From assembly GCF_022539505.1 (NCBI RefSeq), contig NC_061512.1, forward strand, positions 249,504,510-249,568,509: a stretch of DNA of 64,000 bases, in the 5' to 3' direction. Shown here piece after piece: positions 22,752 through 33,515 of the stretch. The notes beneath the pieces were generated by a model. The model was not told where the DNA came from. It saw only the letters and a program-made list of their open reading frames with translations, and searched no databases. The position numbers were made by a program, and so were the translations under genes. The first letter of the stretch is position 1; the number at the start of each line of letters is the position of its first letter. Source of the DNA: Lolium rigidum. Its lineage: Eukaryota > Streptophyta > Magnoliopsida > Poales > Poaceae.

Positions 22752-22840
22752 TGGGAGCGCAGCAGGAAAGAACTGAGAAGTTAAGCGTGCTGAGGATGGA
22801 GTATTGTGCTGATGGGTGACCGACCGAGAAGTGATGACCA
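22752..22840 (+). other. 5S rRNA-like sequence (degenerate)
   Basis: The stretch AACTGAGAAGTTAAGCGTGC at 22771-22790, followed by GATGGGTGACCGACCGAGAA at 22811-22830, follows the order and spacing of the internal part of plant 5S rRNA (GAAGTTAAGCGTGC ... GATGGGTGACC). The segment between is diverged and the ends are missing, so it is not a functional 5S gene. It lies in the 3' part of the CACTA element. The source could be a 5S-derived SINE or a Cassandra-type LTR. Confidence 0.6.
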
Positions 22841-23202
22841 AGTCTACAAGTTGACTACAGATTAAGTGTAATTAGTATTAAAAATGGTCCAAGTAGAGAG
22901 TACCTAGTCAAGCAAAAAGAAAAAAGAAAGTAGAAAAGAAAAAGAAAGGAAAATAATATAAGGAAAATGAAAAACATTATTATTGAAATAATATTTAGTC
23001 GCGGTTGGGATTACGGGCCAGGACTAAAGGTTCTCTAGCCCAAACCTGTATCGCGGCCACGTGGAGGGCCATTTATCCCGGCTGGTAACGGGGCCGGGAC
23101 TAAAAGCGTTGCCTTTAGTCCCGCATGTATAGTGCCGGTTCGCAAACTGGGACTAGAGCCCGTTACGGACCGCGACTGAATGCCCTGTCTCCACTAGTGC
23201 TC

Positions 23203-25036
23203 GCCTAACCTGGTAGCCACTGCTACTTCGCTGGGCCACCAGGGATCGTAGCAGAGCCCGTTGGTTCTCCCTTCTCTGCCAGGCAGTGGCAGTGACCTTC
23301 TTGGATCTGGCCCTAGTTGTGGCATCGTGGCTTTCGTAGCCACATTCAAGATGGCCCCTGCTGAAATTTTAAAATTGCTTAAAGGTTTAGCATGTCTCTA
23401 CCAAACTCCGTCACTTGGTCACAAAAACAAAAGACTTAAAAAATATTAGTATTTCTTACAAAAAAAATGTTACACTAACGCAATAGAAATTTAATAATCC
23501 ATACATTTGATTGACCAATGGTATTTGAAATCTCGGTGAAGACATTTGAAACTATTTTTTTTATTGACCGGGTGAACTATATACCATGATAGTTATTTTT
23601 AATAATATCTCCTTTATATGTGTGTGTATACATATGTACCTCTAAAATTAATCATATGACAAAATTATGGGAGTAACTGATTTTTTAGCCCATGCAGAAA
23701 GTGAGTAGAAGAGTAGACATATTTGATACTAAATTAATAAGAGGATAGAATATGATGTCTCTCAAGCATACATGTATGATGGGGACAAGTATAACTGTTG
23801 CGAATTGGAGGAGAGCTACTTCCGGAATGGCATAGTTACGTTAGTATCCACTAATAAATACTCACAGTGTCGAAAGAAGAGGGCTGGTGTTGTTCTACAA
23901 ATATTTGGGGAGGCTAGATATTTATTGTGGCATGGACAAAAGTGATTTAGAAATTTTGAAGTATTTTTCAGGTAAGAGGACTTCGAGTAGCGGAGTAGAG
24001 GCACATGATAGAGCACAACTTGAGCCATCTCTTGACTGTTGGACCTGAAAAGTAGAAATTGTATTAATACAAGTACACAAACAAATCTTTTACGCGGACC
24101 CCTAGCTTCTGGGGGCCAGGGCAAGCACCCCTTCCCCACCCTATTGGCCGACCCTGGCAACGATTAAAGTGTCAGGGTGTTGTGTGTGTTTATTGTAAAC
24201 TCTTCGAGACTTTATATTTCTTATATGACTAGTATGCATTATGTAGCGCACCAATAAGGACACCATGTAGCATTATCATACTCAGTCACTATCTACGGGT
24301 TGCCCGCTTTTTCACTTGATTTCCATCGATCTTGTCATGCTTTCCATTCCTTGGAACATATAGCAAAGCTGGCAGCACCTCGCTTGAGTTAATTGCAGCT
24401 TGATGCTTCTCCTCAGTTGTTATAAACGTTGATGGGCAATAACGAAGAACAACATATATCACAACGGGAGACACAATATTTAACGTGAAAAACCCATCTA
24501 ACGTAGAGGGAAAAAAACAACGGACGCGAACCAATAAAATTTCACTATGTGGGGGAGTGTTCACAAACACCGTGAGTTATCTTATGGAGCGATAAACACT
24601 ATCGGACAGCTTACAAGAGGTATAAATATACGGGGATGATGATCTGTACCGTTGACGGGCCTCACTCCGCTCATCAGAAGTTAGCCTACCTTTTATATGA
24701 ACTAGTGAGGTGGCCCTCAAAAATGCCAAGGCATGTCTGAACGTATCGTCTATGTTATGATAGTTAAATTTATTACTATAGATATATCAATAGAAATGTA
24801 ATCTCAATAAAATAGCGGCGGTTATTGGTGTGTAAATATTATGAATCACTTTTGAAAGTTCTGAATACCCGTATTATGTTTTCAATATATAATAGAAAAG
24901 AATAGATAGACTTACAAATATGATTTTTGATGTTTTATAGAATACAAAGAGATCACTATATCTCGGGGAGCCAGCAGAGACACTTTTCAATATTGCACCT
25001 AGATTATTTTTTCCCATACGACACCAAAAGGGGGTC
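23203..25036. other. intergenic, no gene seen
   Basis: AT-rich with scattered short open frames on both strands (for example 23816-24160 and 24289-24570, minus) that show no family resemblance. No element borders were recognised. Confidence 0.4.
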
Positions 25037-25052
25037 GGGTTCCACTATCATC

Positions 25053-25091
25053 TTTTTTTTTGAAACTTTAACAGTAGGAAAGGCTCCTACT
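25053..25091 (-). mobile_element. 39-bp retroposition scar (extreme 5'-truncated LINE/SINE end)
   Basis: A T-run followed by TGAAACTTTAACAGTAGGAA and a few more bases is bounded by an exact 16-bp duplication, gggttccactatcatc (25037-25052 and 25092-25107). On the minus strand the insert ends ...AAAGTTTC plus poly(A). Confidence 0.85.
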
Positions 25092-25257
25092 GGGTTCCAC
25101 TATCATCAGATCAGATAGGTAAAAACAGCAACATCCTAGTACAAACAAAAAATAAAAACCTAGGCCTCTGCATGGTACAGAGCTAGATGGAGGAAATATT
25201 GCACCTCTCAGTCATGGGTTTGTTCTATTTCTTAGCCTTTCCATACACTTGTACATA

Positions 25258-25511
25258 CTATCTCCATCCCAAAATTTAAGGCTTATATTTTTTTAAGTCA
25301 AACCAAGTAACATTTGATTAAAATTTTAGAATAATTTATCAAAAAATATAATATTTTGTAGATACCATACGAAAGTATATTTTATGATCTATTTAATGAT
25401 ATTAATTTGGTATTTTGCATGTTAATGATTTTTGGTAAAAGCTAAGTCAAACTTGAAAATAGTTTGACTTTCTAAAAATAATATAAGCCTTAAGCTTTGG
25501 GATGGAGGTAG
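25258..25511. mobile_element. Stowaway-like (Tc1/Mariner) MITE, 254 bp
   Basis: Inverted ends CTATCTCCATCCCAAAA (25258) and GGGATGGAGGTAG (to 25511) are flanked by TA on both sides (25256-25257 and 25512-25513). The interior is AT-rich, non-coding and partly self-complementary (GTCAAAC...GTTTGACTT). Confidence 0.88.
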
Positions 25512-25907
25512 TATTTCTTTAGCTATGTACATTATAGAACCAAAAATCTATATATAGAAAATCAGCAGAGAGTTGTTTTTTTTTCTCAAAATAAAAAATT
25601 AGAGGATTAAGTTCACAATGAAAGCAAAAACAAACTGAAACATAGAGCCCCAAGGGCTGCCGAAGCCAAAAGGCGCGATCAACATGACCATCAAGCATGC
25701 TTCAGCAAAAGGCACAACACCCTTGCTTCAAGCGTCGTCGCCATCCACTTGATAAGAATCAACCACACGTGGTGGTGCACCCATCAAAGGTAATCTAACA
25801 ACTTCAGTATTCGACGGATGCAAGCCTTCTCATCGGTCAATCCTTTGAAGTGCATTTTATCCGGTCAGAAGCGCATCACGCTCTTGTCCATCATGAAGAC
25901 ATGTCAA

Positions 25908-25923
25908 ATTTTTTTTTGAGAAT
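25908..25923 (-). mobile_element. 16-bp retroposition scar
   Basis: ATTTTTTTTTGAGAAT is bounded by the duplicated gacatgtcaa (25898-25907 and 25924-25933). On the minus strand the insert ends CTC plus poly(A), like the 905-bp retroposon at 12449. Confidence 0.7.
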
Positions 25924-25989
25924 GACATGTCAAGTATTTCAATAACACACAAGAATAACAAATAAACTCAGTAGGAGATTTAATTAGTC

Positions 25990-26700
25990 TTTTCTCGAAG
26001 CAAGCTTCGATACGTAGCAAGGAAATGGTCCATCAAATGGCCCCCACACCCGTGATCTGCACGTTCCTACTTGACGGCAGGTGCTAAGAACATTGTGATA
26101 AAAGATCTAGGGCCGGTGTTGGCTCCAACTGCCTTACTAACCACACCCCATACATATTTCGCATCATAACATTTGAAGAAGAGATAATGAATTGTTCCAT
26201 CTTCATCAGAGAGCATGTAGTGTTCCCACCTAGTTCCTTCTCACCATGATACCTTTCGTAGCTATTGCAATATATGCCAAATCAACCAAAACTAAATCTT
26301 AATCTTCGGAGGATTTTTTTGTGTTCACACAAGTGTCAAAAACATCTTCAATCTCATTGCTAGATGTATTGATATGTATTTGAAGAAGAGATAATGAATT
26401 GTTCCATCTTCATCAGAGAGCATGTAGTGTTCCCACCTAGTTCCTTCTCACCATGATACCTTTAGTAGTATTGCAATATATGCCAAATCAAACAAAACCA
26501 AATCTTAATCTTCAGAGGATTTTTTTGTGTTCACACAAGTTTCAAAAACATTTTCAATCTCATTGCTAGATGTATTGATATGCATTGACTTCACTGTAAA
26601 AATCCCAGATTTGGTCCACTTACATTTGGGGCAATCTTGTTAATCATTCACGACAAAACCCACCAGAAGATTTTGTTGTATTTCTCTCTATTGATTTTGC
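25990..26700 (-). pseudogene. LINE reverse-transcriptase C-terminal (zf-RVT) relic
   Basis: On the minus strand, degenerate frames give PKCKWTKSGIFTVKSMH near 26580-26630. Further down they give ENGTIHYLFFKCYDAKYVWG near 26145-26210, then VSKAVGANTGPRSF. These follow the zf-RVT domain at the C-terminus of plant L1-type LINE ORF2 (xxWxxTKSGxFTVKSMY ... xHLFFxCxxAxxxW). No endonuclease or catalytic RT core is visible and many stops are present. A 207-bp tandem duplication lies within it. The ends are approximate. Confidence 0.65.
26171..26584. repeat. 207-bp tandem duplication inside the LINE relic
   Basis: ATTTGAAGAAGAGATAATGA starts at 26171 and again at 26378. The two copies stay colinear to GATGTATTGATATG with only a few differences. 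It probably arose by unequal exchange or slippage after insertion. Confidence 0.9.
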
Positions 26701-26935
26701 CAACTGACAATCTCACAAGGATGAAATATCAGTAATTTTCTATTTACTGGTTGATCCCATCTTTTACAGAATCAATTCTTTTTTTGAATGTACAGAATTT
26801 TTGGGAGCTCCACATATCTGGAAGCACGGGAGAACGTTCTTTTGCTGATATTATTATTCCCCATTGAGGCTCTCTGTCTCCTATCTCCTAGGAGGAATTT
26901 TTGGAACCCAGGTACATGTGAACCTAAATCAGGCT

Positions 26936-27348
26936 CCCTTTGTTTGGGCTTTGGATTCTGAGATGTCAATCCTGATTCCTGAGAATTAGCTGGGAGGAGC
27001 GGGTCGGGAGGAGTGGGCCGGGAGGAGCGGGTTGGCGGCGGCCGGCCGAGCGGGGCGACGAAAATTTGAGGCGGCGGCTGGCCGAGCGAGCGCGAGGCAG
27101 GTGCGGGCGCGAGGCGGCGGCCTCTCGTGCGGGCGACGGGAAGCCTGATGCGGGGATTAGGCGTGGCCGCGTGGGGCAAAGAAAACGGTTCGGTCCAAAG
27201 AAGTTCGGGAATCAGCTATTTTCTCAATTCTCATATTGTGGTGCTCTGTGTGTATTTTTTAGAATCAATTCTGAGGGCTGTTTGTTTCAGATTCTAATTC
27301 TACAACAGCTAGAATCCAAGAATCAATAATTTAAGCCCAAACAAAGGG
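26936..27348. mobile_element. MITE-like DNA element, about 413 bp, with CCCTTTGTTTGGGCTT ends
   Basis: CCCTTTGTTTGGGCTT at 26936 pairs with AAGCCCAAACAAAGGG ending at 27348. The centre (26990-27180) is very GC-rich, unlike the flanks. No convincing target duplication was found, so superfamily (hAT or Harbinger) is open. Confidence 0.7.
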
Positions 27349-29110
27349 GTACTCAGTAGCCAATGGGCAAACAGGAGAGAGGGCCCTGGGGTGCGAAGTT
27401 TGAAATTTTAATATGTTAATTTAGTATATTTATAAAAGTTACAAATATACCTATTATGTGGACCAAGTTCCAAACTTTGTAACTTAGTCTCAAACTTCGT
27501 AACTTAGATTAAAAAAATACCCGGATCTGAGACATCAAAGGATTGACCCAGAAGCTAGGTTCACATGAACCTCAGATACGATGGTTTTCGACCATCTCCT
27601 TCCGGCCATCACATTCTACTCATTACATATTTAAAAGAGATCATGAAATCTATCTTTGAACGGAGAGTTTCCACACCAAGCATCCCTCCAGCTAGCTGCA
27701 AAATCGTTTTCCAAATGGGGTGCTAGGAAAAATATGATGACCCTTGGTTTTGCCACTCCCCATTGAGCCATCCTAACATGACCGATATGCCCCTTGGCAA
27801 TCTAGCTTTCTGCTGACGGTATCACTTTCAGAATAAGGTTTTGAATACGGAATTGGTGCTTGAAGTATATCTAGTTAACTTTTGATGACAGGAAGACATG
27901 TACTGTATAATTTTTCAGTATATCTTCAGTCTTGACTCCTTGAGTATTGTATCATTCTGCACCAACTTGCCCCTTGTGGCTCCTCATAAGTTGGACGCCC
28001 CTACTCCATGCAAAACATATATACATGCAGTGTTGACCTAGGTAGGTACGTACCTGCCCATATCTTGAGCGAATCGAAGTGCATAATTATTGATCGATTG
28101 ATTAGTGGTACAATTTTGAGCATCCCAGCATGACCCGACCCTTCAGAGAGTTCAGACCATCATATCGATCCAATTAATTTGAAGTTCGAAGAGGATCTCC
28201 TGAATCACATATATTCCGGTCCCTGCCAGCGATCTAGTAGCAGGTTCGACCCATGATTGATCTAGTTTATTGATCACGTAAACAACTCTTTGTTCCCGTT
28301 GAAAACTAATGCCCCATCGTATCAGTAGCGGACGCATACACATTTCTGAATTCAGGGTGACTAGTGATAGCTTCGATGCAGGTCTGCGTCGTTACTACTT
28401 TTGTCAATTGTACGCTAATCGATGACCGCGCTATAGTAGAGCTACTGATGACTCACTATTTGGACGCTTCCTGGCGAACTAATCGAGCGGACTCACGGGT
28501 GCAGTTTTTATACGACAGAGTCTCCTGTCTATATGTCGTTGTTAATGCAGATCAAGCGATCCTTGTGCGCGCGGATCTTCTCTTACAAAATTGCTCCAAT
28601 GAGTTCGCGTCAACTGTGACGCCACCCAAGTGAGCTGCACCCTTTGGTGAAATTCTGTTTTATTCTTGGTCACGGCTATTTGCAGTCATACTGCGCGTTC
28701 ATGCTTAATTGTTTGGTAAAGTGAATTGCTGTCTCCTACACCATACCACGGATTGGCATTTTACTTCCAAATAATACTTGCATATCGCAGATTGGGCGTG
28801 ATCGTGTAGGTGGTTTCAGGAGCACAGTGTGACCGTGTTGGCAGGCGATTACGTCTGCAACATAGGTTTTTTTGTTGTTCTTGAGGGATACATAATTTTT
28901 TTTAAAAAAAAAAGCTGACAGAAGGCACACACTTATTTCGCGAACAGAACCCATAAACCCTCTATTAAGAACATGTCCAATCGGCCAAAAACAGACCATC
29001 AGAAGCAGTCTGCTATATCCATGTAGCGGACAGGAATTGGGCCGGCCCATGTAAAACTGGGGGAAGGACCCGTTATAAGCAAGAAAACATATAAGCAAGG
29101 AATTGGGCCA
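27349..29110. other. intergenic, no gene seen
   Basis: AT-rich to mixed. 27600-27830 may continue an old LINE, but no domain can be read. 28364-28633 is open on the plus strand without family resemblance. Low-complexity A/T runs lie near 28868-28912. Confidence 0.4.
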
Positions 29111-29666
29111 TACCACTATGTCACGGTTGATTTTTTGGGGCACTTTCTTAGAGGCACTTTTATAAACTGCCTAAAAAAATGTATTTTAGAGGCATTTTTA
29201 AATTACTGCCTGCAAATATTTCATCTTTCGGGGCGCTTTTGCAAAGTGCCTTAAAAATTGATTATTTGAGGCAAATTCGAAAGTGCTTGAAAAAATGCAT
29301 ACGTATTTACGGAAAACCCCTTTACCTTTCTGCTAAACAAGTCGGGCTCTCCCACCCTCTCTTCAGCGAAAAAAAGTCGGGCCTGAACAGGTCCTCGATC
29401 CAATCACCCCCGTGGACTCTCTCGCTCCCGATACCCCACTGCTAGCATCGCCGCTCACCGGTGGTGGCCATCGCCGGCCACCGCGGCCTCACCGCTAGCT
29501 GGCGCAACTCCGACTGCTCGTCCTGATTGACATCCTCTCCCGTTCTTCTACCCTCGCCGTACCCGATCTTCTTCGCTTCCCTGCCCGAACCCTAACCCCG
29601 CGCGCGGTTCCCGCGTGAACAGGGCGGTCATCGCGGCGGCCGGAGGAGCACAGCGGGAGGGCGGGG

Positions 29667-29801
29667 ATGGAACGGAAGCGCATCAGCGACGCCACCTGGA
29701 GAAGGCCGCCGCCCTCCACATCCATGGGATCGGCGGGTGGCCTAGGCGAACACAACTGCCTCTTCATGCCCTCCTCTGTCCCCAAAGCCGCTGCTCCGAA
29801 G
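29667..29801 (+). pseudogene. captured first-exon-like fragment, 45 codons, unknown gene
   Basis: An open frame starts at ATG 29667 (MERKRISDATWRRPP) and runs to AAAGCCGCTGCTCCGAAG, followed by GTGACG, a possible donor site. About 250 bp upstream is GC-rich, pyrimidine-rich and 5'-UTR-like (29395-29660, with CCCTAACC). It looks like the promoter-proximal part of a host gene moved by the CACTA element. I do not recognise the protein. Confidence 0.5.
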
Positions 29802-30067
29802 GTGACGCAATCGCCACCCCCTCTCTCCCCACATGACAATTCACGGGCTTATGCATGGCCTGATCCCCGACTAGTTGCTTGTGTTGTGATGCGTTCGTTG
29901 TGGCCATGTAGCTACTTTGATAGGAGAGATTTTGGACTAGCCGGGCTAAAGTAGTGTATGCTCACAAGGTGTTTGTGATATTGTGTAGCAGGCATCTGTT
30001 TGTGCAAAATTCATGTATGCTTAATCCTATACACGTGTTCTATAAATACTGAACAATAATTACTCCT

Positions 30068-30196
30068 GGGGATTCCACCTCTGGCCTCTATTATGACTGG
30101 TCTTCCATTTTCCTGTGGCGTGGCGAGCGTTCTAGCCAGCTTGATGGTGCCCATGTGGAGTTTCTCAGAGGCATTGCTAACCCTGTGGGTATCAAG
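30068..30196 (+). pseudogene. captured exon fragment of plant DAHP synthase
   Basis: Translation in one uninterrupted frame gives [17 protein letters not shown], then [18 protein letters not shown] and IANPVGIK, followed by GTAAAA as a donor-like site. This matches the highly conserved plant 3-deoxy-D-arabino-heptulosonate 7-phosphate synthase segment around [24 protein letters not shown]. That enzyme joins phosphoenolpyruvate and erythrose 4-phosphate at the entry of the shikimate pathway in plastids. Only about 43 codons of a protein of about 500 are present, so it cannot be active. TR to SS and CS to WS changes show relaxed constraint. It sits mid-element between unrelated exon-like pieces. 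Confidence 0.85.
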
Positions 30197-30797
30197 GTAA
30201 AAACTGGATATTCTGGCACATATCATACTTTCACTGAATTGCCTATTGATTCTGGCTAAAGTATACCACAAATAATTGTGAGATCGTGCTTACCAAAATT
30301 AAAATGTCGACCCACGGAATATCATTATTTCCATTTCGTATCTGCTGTAGACGATGTGTCTTGATCTGATTAAATATAATAATATGTACTCACTATTAAC
30401 TTCACTATGCTTAGAAGTTATAGACTGATATTGTCATATGAATTTGTGTGTGTACACTAGATGTCAGGTTGGGCATGCTACAGTCTCTGGACTCTCTGGA
30501 TAACATTGTTTTTGTTGTTGTTGAATTGGCACCATATGAATCTTGTCTATACTCTATACTATATAGAAAGATCTGGTACTTGGTACTTTTGCTGTTGCCA
30601 GATAGACCAAACAAATTTGTAATGCAACTAATCGCTGACTGTTGGGATGGGATGTGCTAGGAGATTTAATTTGGCTCCAGTTTATATCATAGTTTTTCTG
30701 TAAACTGTCAATAGTTTCTGTACTTGACATAATTGTGATTTCCACCTGCTAACCTGCAATGCTGTTATAGTGCTAACTCAAACATTCTACTTTGCAG

Positions 30798-30886
30798 TAA
30801 AATCTGGGATTGGTAAAACACCAGGCAAATCTGTGATCATGGCCAAAAGGCACGAACAAACCGGACTCGAGTTGACTCTCAAGGTT
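30798..30886 (+). pseudogene. captured exon-like fragment, unknown gene
   Basis: It begins after an acceptor-like TTTGCAG and ends before a strong donor, GTAAGT (30887). It includes the open text KSGIGKTPGKSVIMAKRHEQ then TGLELTLKV. About 45 bp around its 3' border (30867-30912) recur in near-identical form at 31095-31143, so the donor region was duplicated. Donor gene not recognised. Confidence 0.45.
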
Positions 30887-31574
30887 GTAAGTTCCCTTCA
30901 TCTAACAATCTCTAGTTCCTACAACTGAACAAACTGAGGAAACCAGAATCAAAATCATTAATATTTCCTTCGTAACAACTTCAATGCATATATGCAGGTG
31001 TCTCATCTCACATGAATATTGACTTGTGCCTTTGTTATGCTGTTTAAATAATCTCTTTTCTGAACATAATGCTTTATCTCTCAAATTTGTATACTCGAGT
31101 TGACTCTTAAGGTTGTAAGTTCCCTCCATCTAACAACCTCTTTTCTGGGAACTACGAGTCCCTTCCACTTGTTCAGCAAAAGACCGAGTGGTACTTTAGT
31201 TACTTATTCCACTTCTTTTCTCAATATCATTGGTCATTGTTTGTCACTTGGGAATGCTCAAGCAAAACGCATTCCGTGGCCTAGGATTTTCGTAAGATCA
31301 CTACAGAGGATGCCATAAGTTATCTCAGCTATGTAGGCTGAAACCTCAAATACTTGCCATATATGCCTGCTGATCAGTCATATTGGTGTCGAATTTGGGG
31401 AATCATGGGTTGCTTTGTTAGATAGAATGCTTTATTTTTTGCTCCAGTTGGACTGTAAGTTCGTCATTGCTGTGTAGTTACATGGAGAAGATAAATTGTA
31501 CCAGCTATTTATATGGTATTTATGGTCCTGCTGTTTCAATGCTAAATAACTCTTAAATATTATTATGTTTCCAG

Positions 31575-31634
31575 AATGAGATGAACCGGCACGAAGAAAG
31601 GATGGAGCGAGACACTAGGCCAATATGTCGTTAG
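31575..31634 (+). pseudogene. captured last-exon-like fragment, unknown gene
   Basis: After TTTCCAG at 31574 an open frame reads NEMNRHEERMERDTRPICR and stops at TAG 31632-31634. Charged, helix-like. It may belong to the same donor as 30798-30886 or be a separate capture. Confidence 0.4.
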
Positions 31635-31869
31635 ATGCTAACATGAAGCATGTACAAGCTTGTATAATTGCAACAGTTAAGAATTTTGTAGTTCCAAATT
31701 GATTGAATTCAGTCCTGTAACTTGAATTGAATGTTGCAAATGATAGAACTTGGTGATGTTTTGAATGGATAAAAGCCATATACATGTCTGCTCCGTAATC
31801 ATTAGTTGTTTATCATAATATATATGAAATTTACCTACAATGTGAGCTTGATTTCATGTTATAATTATT

Positions 31870-32250
31870 GCCTTTAATTGTTCTTAGAGGCATATTATAT
31901 AATGCCTACAATCATTTTTAGAGGCATTATGGCATAATGCCTACTATTGATTTAAGGGCATTTTCAATAGTGCCTTGAAAAATCTATTTTTAAAGGCATT
32001 TTCAATAGTGCCGCAAATTATAATGTAAGGCAGTTTTGAAAGTGCCTCAAAAAATCTATTTTTAAAGGCATTTTCAATAGTGCCTCAAAAAATCTATTTT
32101 TAGGGGCACTTTAAAATTGTGCCTTAAATGATTTTTCCCTACACGATTTGATACAGCACTTTTTTTATTGCCTTTAAAGATTTTTAAAGGCAGTTTTGCT
32201 ATTTTTTAAGGCACTTCTATGTGCCTCTAATAATCAACCGTGGTGTAGTG
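31870..32250. repeat. CACTA subterminal repeats (AAGGCATTTTCAATAGTGCC family)
   Basis: At least eight related copies of (A/G)GGCA(N)8-12(T/A)GCC palindrome-like units occur, with the inverted type at 29140-29300. They act as end-recognition repeats in CACTA elements and here share the element's own motif, not that of the element at 1-3370. Confidence 0.8.
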
Positions 32251-32253
32251 TAC

Positions 32254-33139
32254 GCAAGTTGTTCCTCTTTAGGCTCAGACCGGTTGATAAAATAGCAAAC
32301 CTTCAGGCCTGTCGAGCAGTTTTTTTTTTTGTTAAAAACAAAGTATGTCTTCATTTTGAAACTTAGTGTTGCGAGCTAGTGAAGCTTCACATCATAAAAA
32401 TAATATTTGGGAAAAAGAACTAAAAAATACCAGTCTTTTATTTTCACGTATAAAATTAAGTGTTCACCTAGACGTGGATATGGTGAATCTGGGTGCGTAT
32501 GAACTCTTTATAAAAAGAAAAATTCCCAGAAGTACTAAAAACAATCAATTCTTCTCACAAACATTTGGTGTTTTGATAATGTGCGTGATGCAGCTTCGCC
32601 CTCTTAGAGGAAGGAGTAGATGTTTCTAATCACTCTGGTGAAAAAGTATAGACTTTTATTAGTTTCTTGTTTATGTCCAATTCATATCATATTTCCTTGT
32701 TGTAACTAATTTTTTGGTCTGGTATCATTTTGTAGCAAGACGATGTGATACAAACTATTCAAAATGTATCATTCTTTTCTCAGAACATGGACGGGCGCGG
32801 AAAGGTGCGCTTTTATGGTGTAGTGATGGTATAAAATCTGACCAGTTCATAAGCCACAGGCCGCGCCCAAAGTGTTGAGAAACAGACTTCTTGGCTACCA
32901 AATGAGCTTCACCATTCAACTCACTTCTTTCATACTGAAAATTAACATACTCAAACGAGCTTGATCGTTCACTAATTCCAATCAAATACTATTGTAAGGA
33001 TATAAGTTTCTCCCCTTCAGTAATTTGATAACCTTCAAGCAGTCCAAAGAAATCTGGATCTTTGTAACTCCCAAGAGCTGGATCTTCAAAATAATACAAC
33101 TGTGGAAAATCTTCGCCTCATTCGTTGATTAAGAAGAGC
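32254..33139. other. intergenic, no gene seen
   Basis: AT-rich flank of the CACTA element. A short phrase around 32281 (ccggttgataaaatagcaaacc) resembles 36290 (ccggttgatagactagcaaacc), pointing to an older repeat shared by the two places. No coding sequence is supported. Confidence 0.4.
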
Positions 33140-33142
33140 TTA

Positions 33143-33512
33143 GGGCATGTTTGATTCAAAGGATTCCAAAATCACAAGAATATGAAAAACACAAGAGTAG
33201 TATGTCATGGCATGTGAAATCCTACATGAATAAAAAAAACATAGGAATTAGTTGCAGAAGTCGTTTGGTTGCACTATAGGAAAAACACATAAAATCTCTA
33301 CAGGCATTGTCATAGTTGTCATAGACACATACATTTTTTACCACGAGGTCTAACCTTTTGCTAGGAATTCTACGAGATTGTAGTATAGGAAGGCAATCCA
33401 TAAGAATTTTGGAGCGTTCATTCCTTTGAATCAAATGGCCTCTATTTAAAAAAATTATATGGGTAAGAATCCTACACAATTCGTTTGGGAATCCTTTAAA
33501 TCAAACAAGCCC
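33143..33512. mobile_element. Tourist-like (PIF/Harbinger) MITE, 370 bp
   Basis: Ends GGGCATGTTTGATTCAAAGG (33143) and CCTTTAAATCAAACAAGCCC (to 33512) are inverted repeats. They are flanked by exact tta on both sides (33140-33142 and 33513-33515). The interior is AT-rich and non-coding. Confidence 0.9.
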
Positions 33513-33515
33513 TTA

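Larger units (their letters stand above)
14825..23199 (+). mobile_element. CACTA transposon with captured exonuclease gene, interrupted by a Mutator element
   Basis: The left end CACTAGTAGAAAACATG starts at 14825. The right end ...TGTCTCCACTAGTG stops at 23199 and is its inverse (CACTAGTGGAGA). Subterminal motifs of the TTAGTCCCGG/CCGGGAC type occur at both ends (14940-15060 and 23000-23170). The flanks ctt and ctc match at two of three bases, so the target duplication is imperfect. Internally it holds an exonuclease-like gene, a 25-28-bp minisatellite, a ~158-bp tandem array and a 5S-rRNA-like stretch. The array is split by a 5.1-kb Mutator element. No CACTA transposase is recognisable, so the element is non-autonomous. 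Without the Mutator insert it would be about 3.3 kb. Confidence 0.82.
29114..32250 (+). mobile_element. CACTA transposon carrying captured exons, 3.14 kb
   Basis: The left end CACTATGTCACGGTTGATT (29114) pairs with the right end AATCAACCGTGGTGTAGTG (to 32250). Exact 3-bp duplications tac flank it (29111-29113 and 32251-32253). Subterminal motifs built on GAGGCACTTTT/AAAGGCATTTTCAATAGTGCC fill 29130-29300 and 31870-32230. The interior has no transposase but a series of exon-like pieces with splice-site borders (29667-29801, 30068-30196, 30798-30886 and 31575-31634). One of them is clearly from DAHP synthase. It is a non-autonomous element that has transduplicated host gene fragments. Confidence 0.92.

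Noticed and set aside
14825..23199. Two separate elements instead of one CACTA
   Set aside because: The ends are inverse (CACTAGTAG/CACTAGTGG), and the tandem array on both sides of the MULE joins exactly when the MULE and one TSD copy are removed, so one interrupted element is simpler, despite the imperfect 3-bp flanks.
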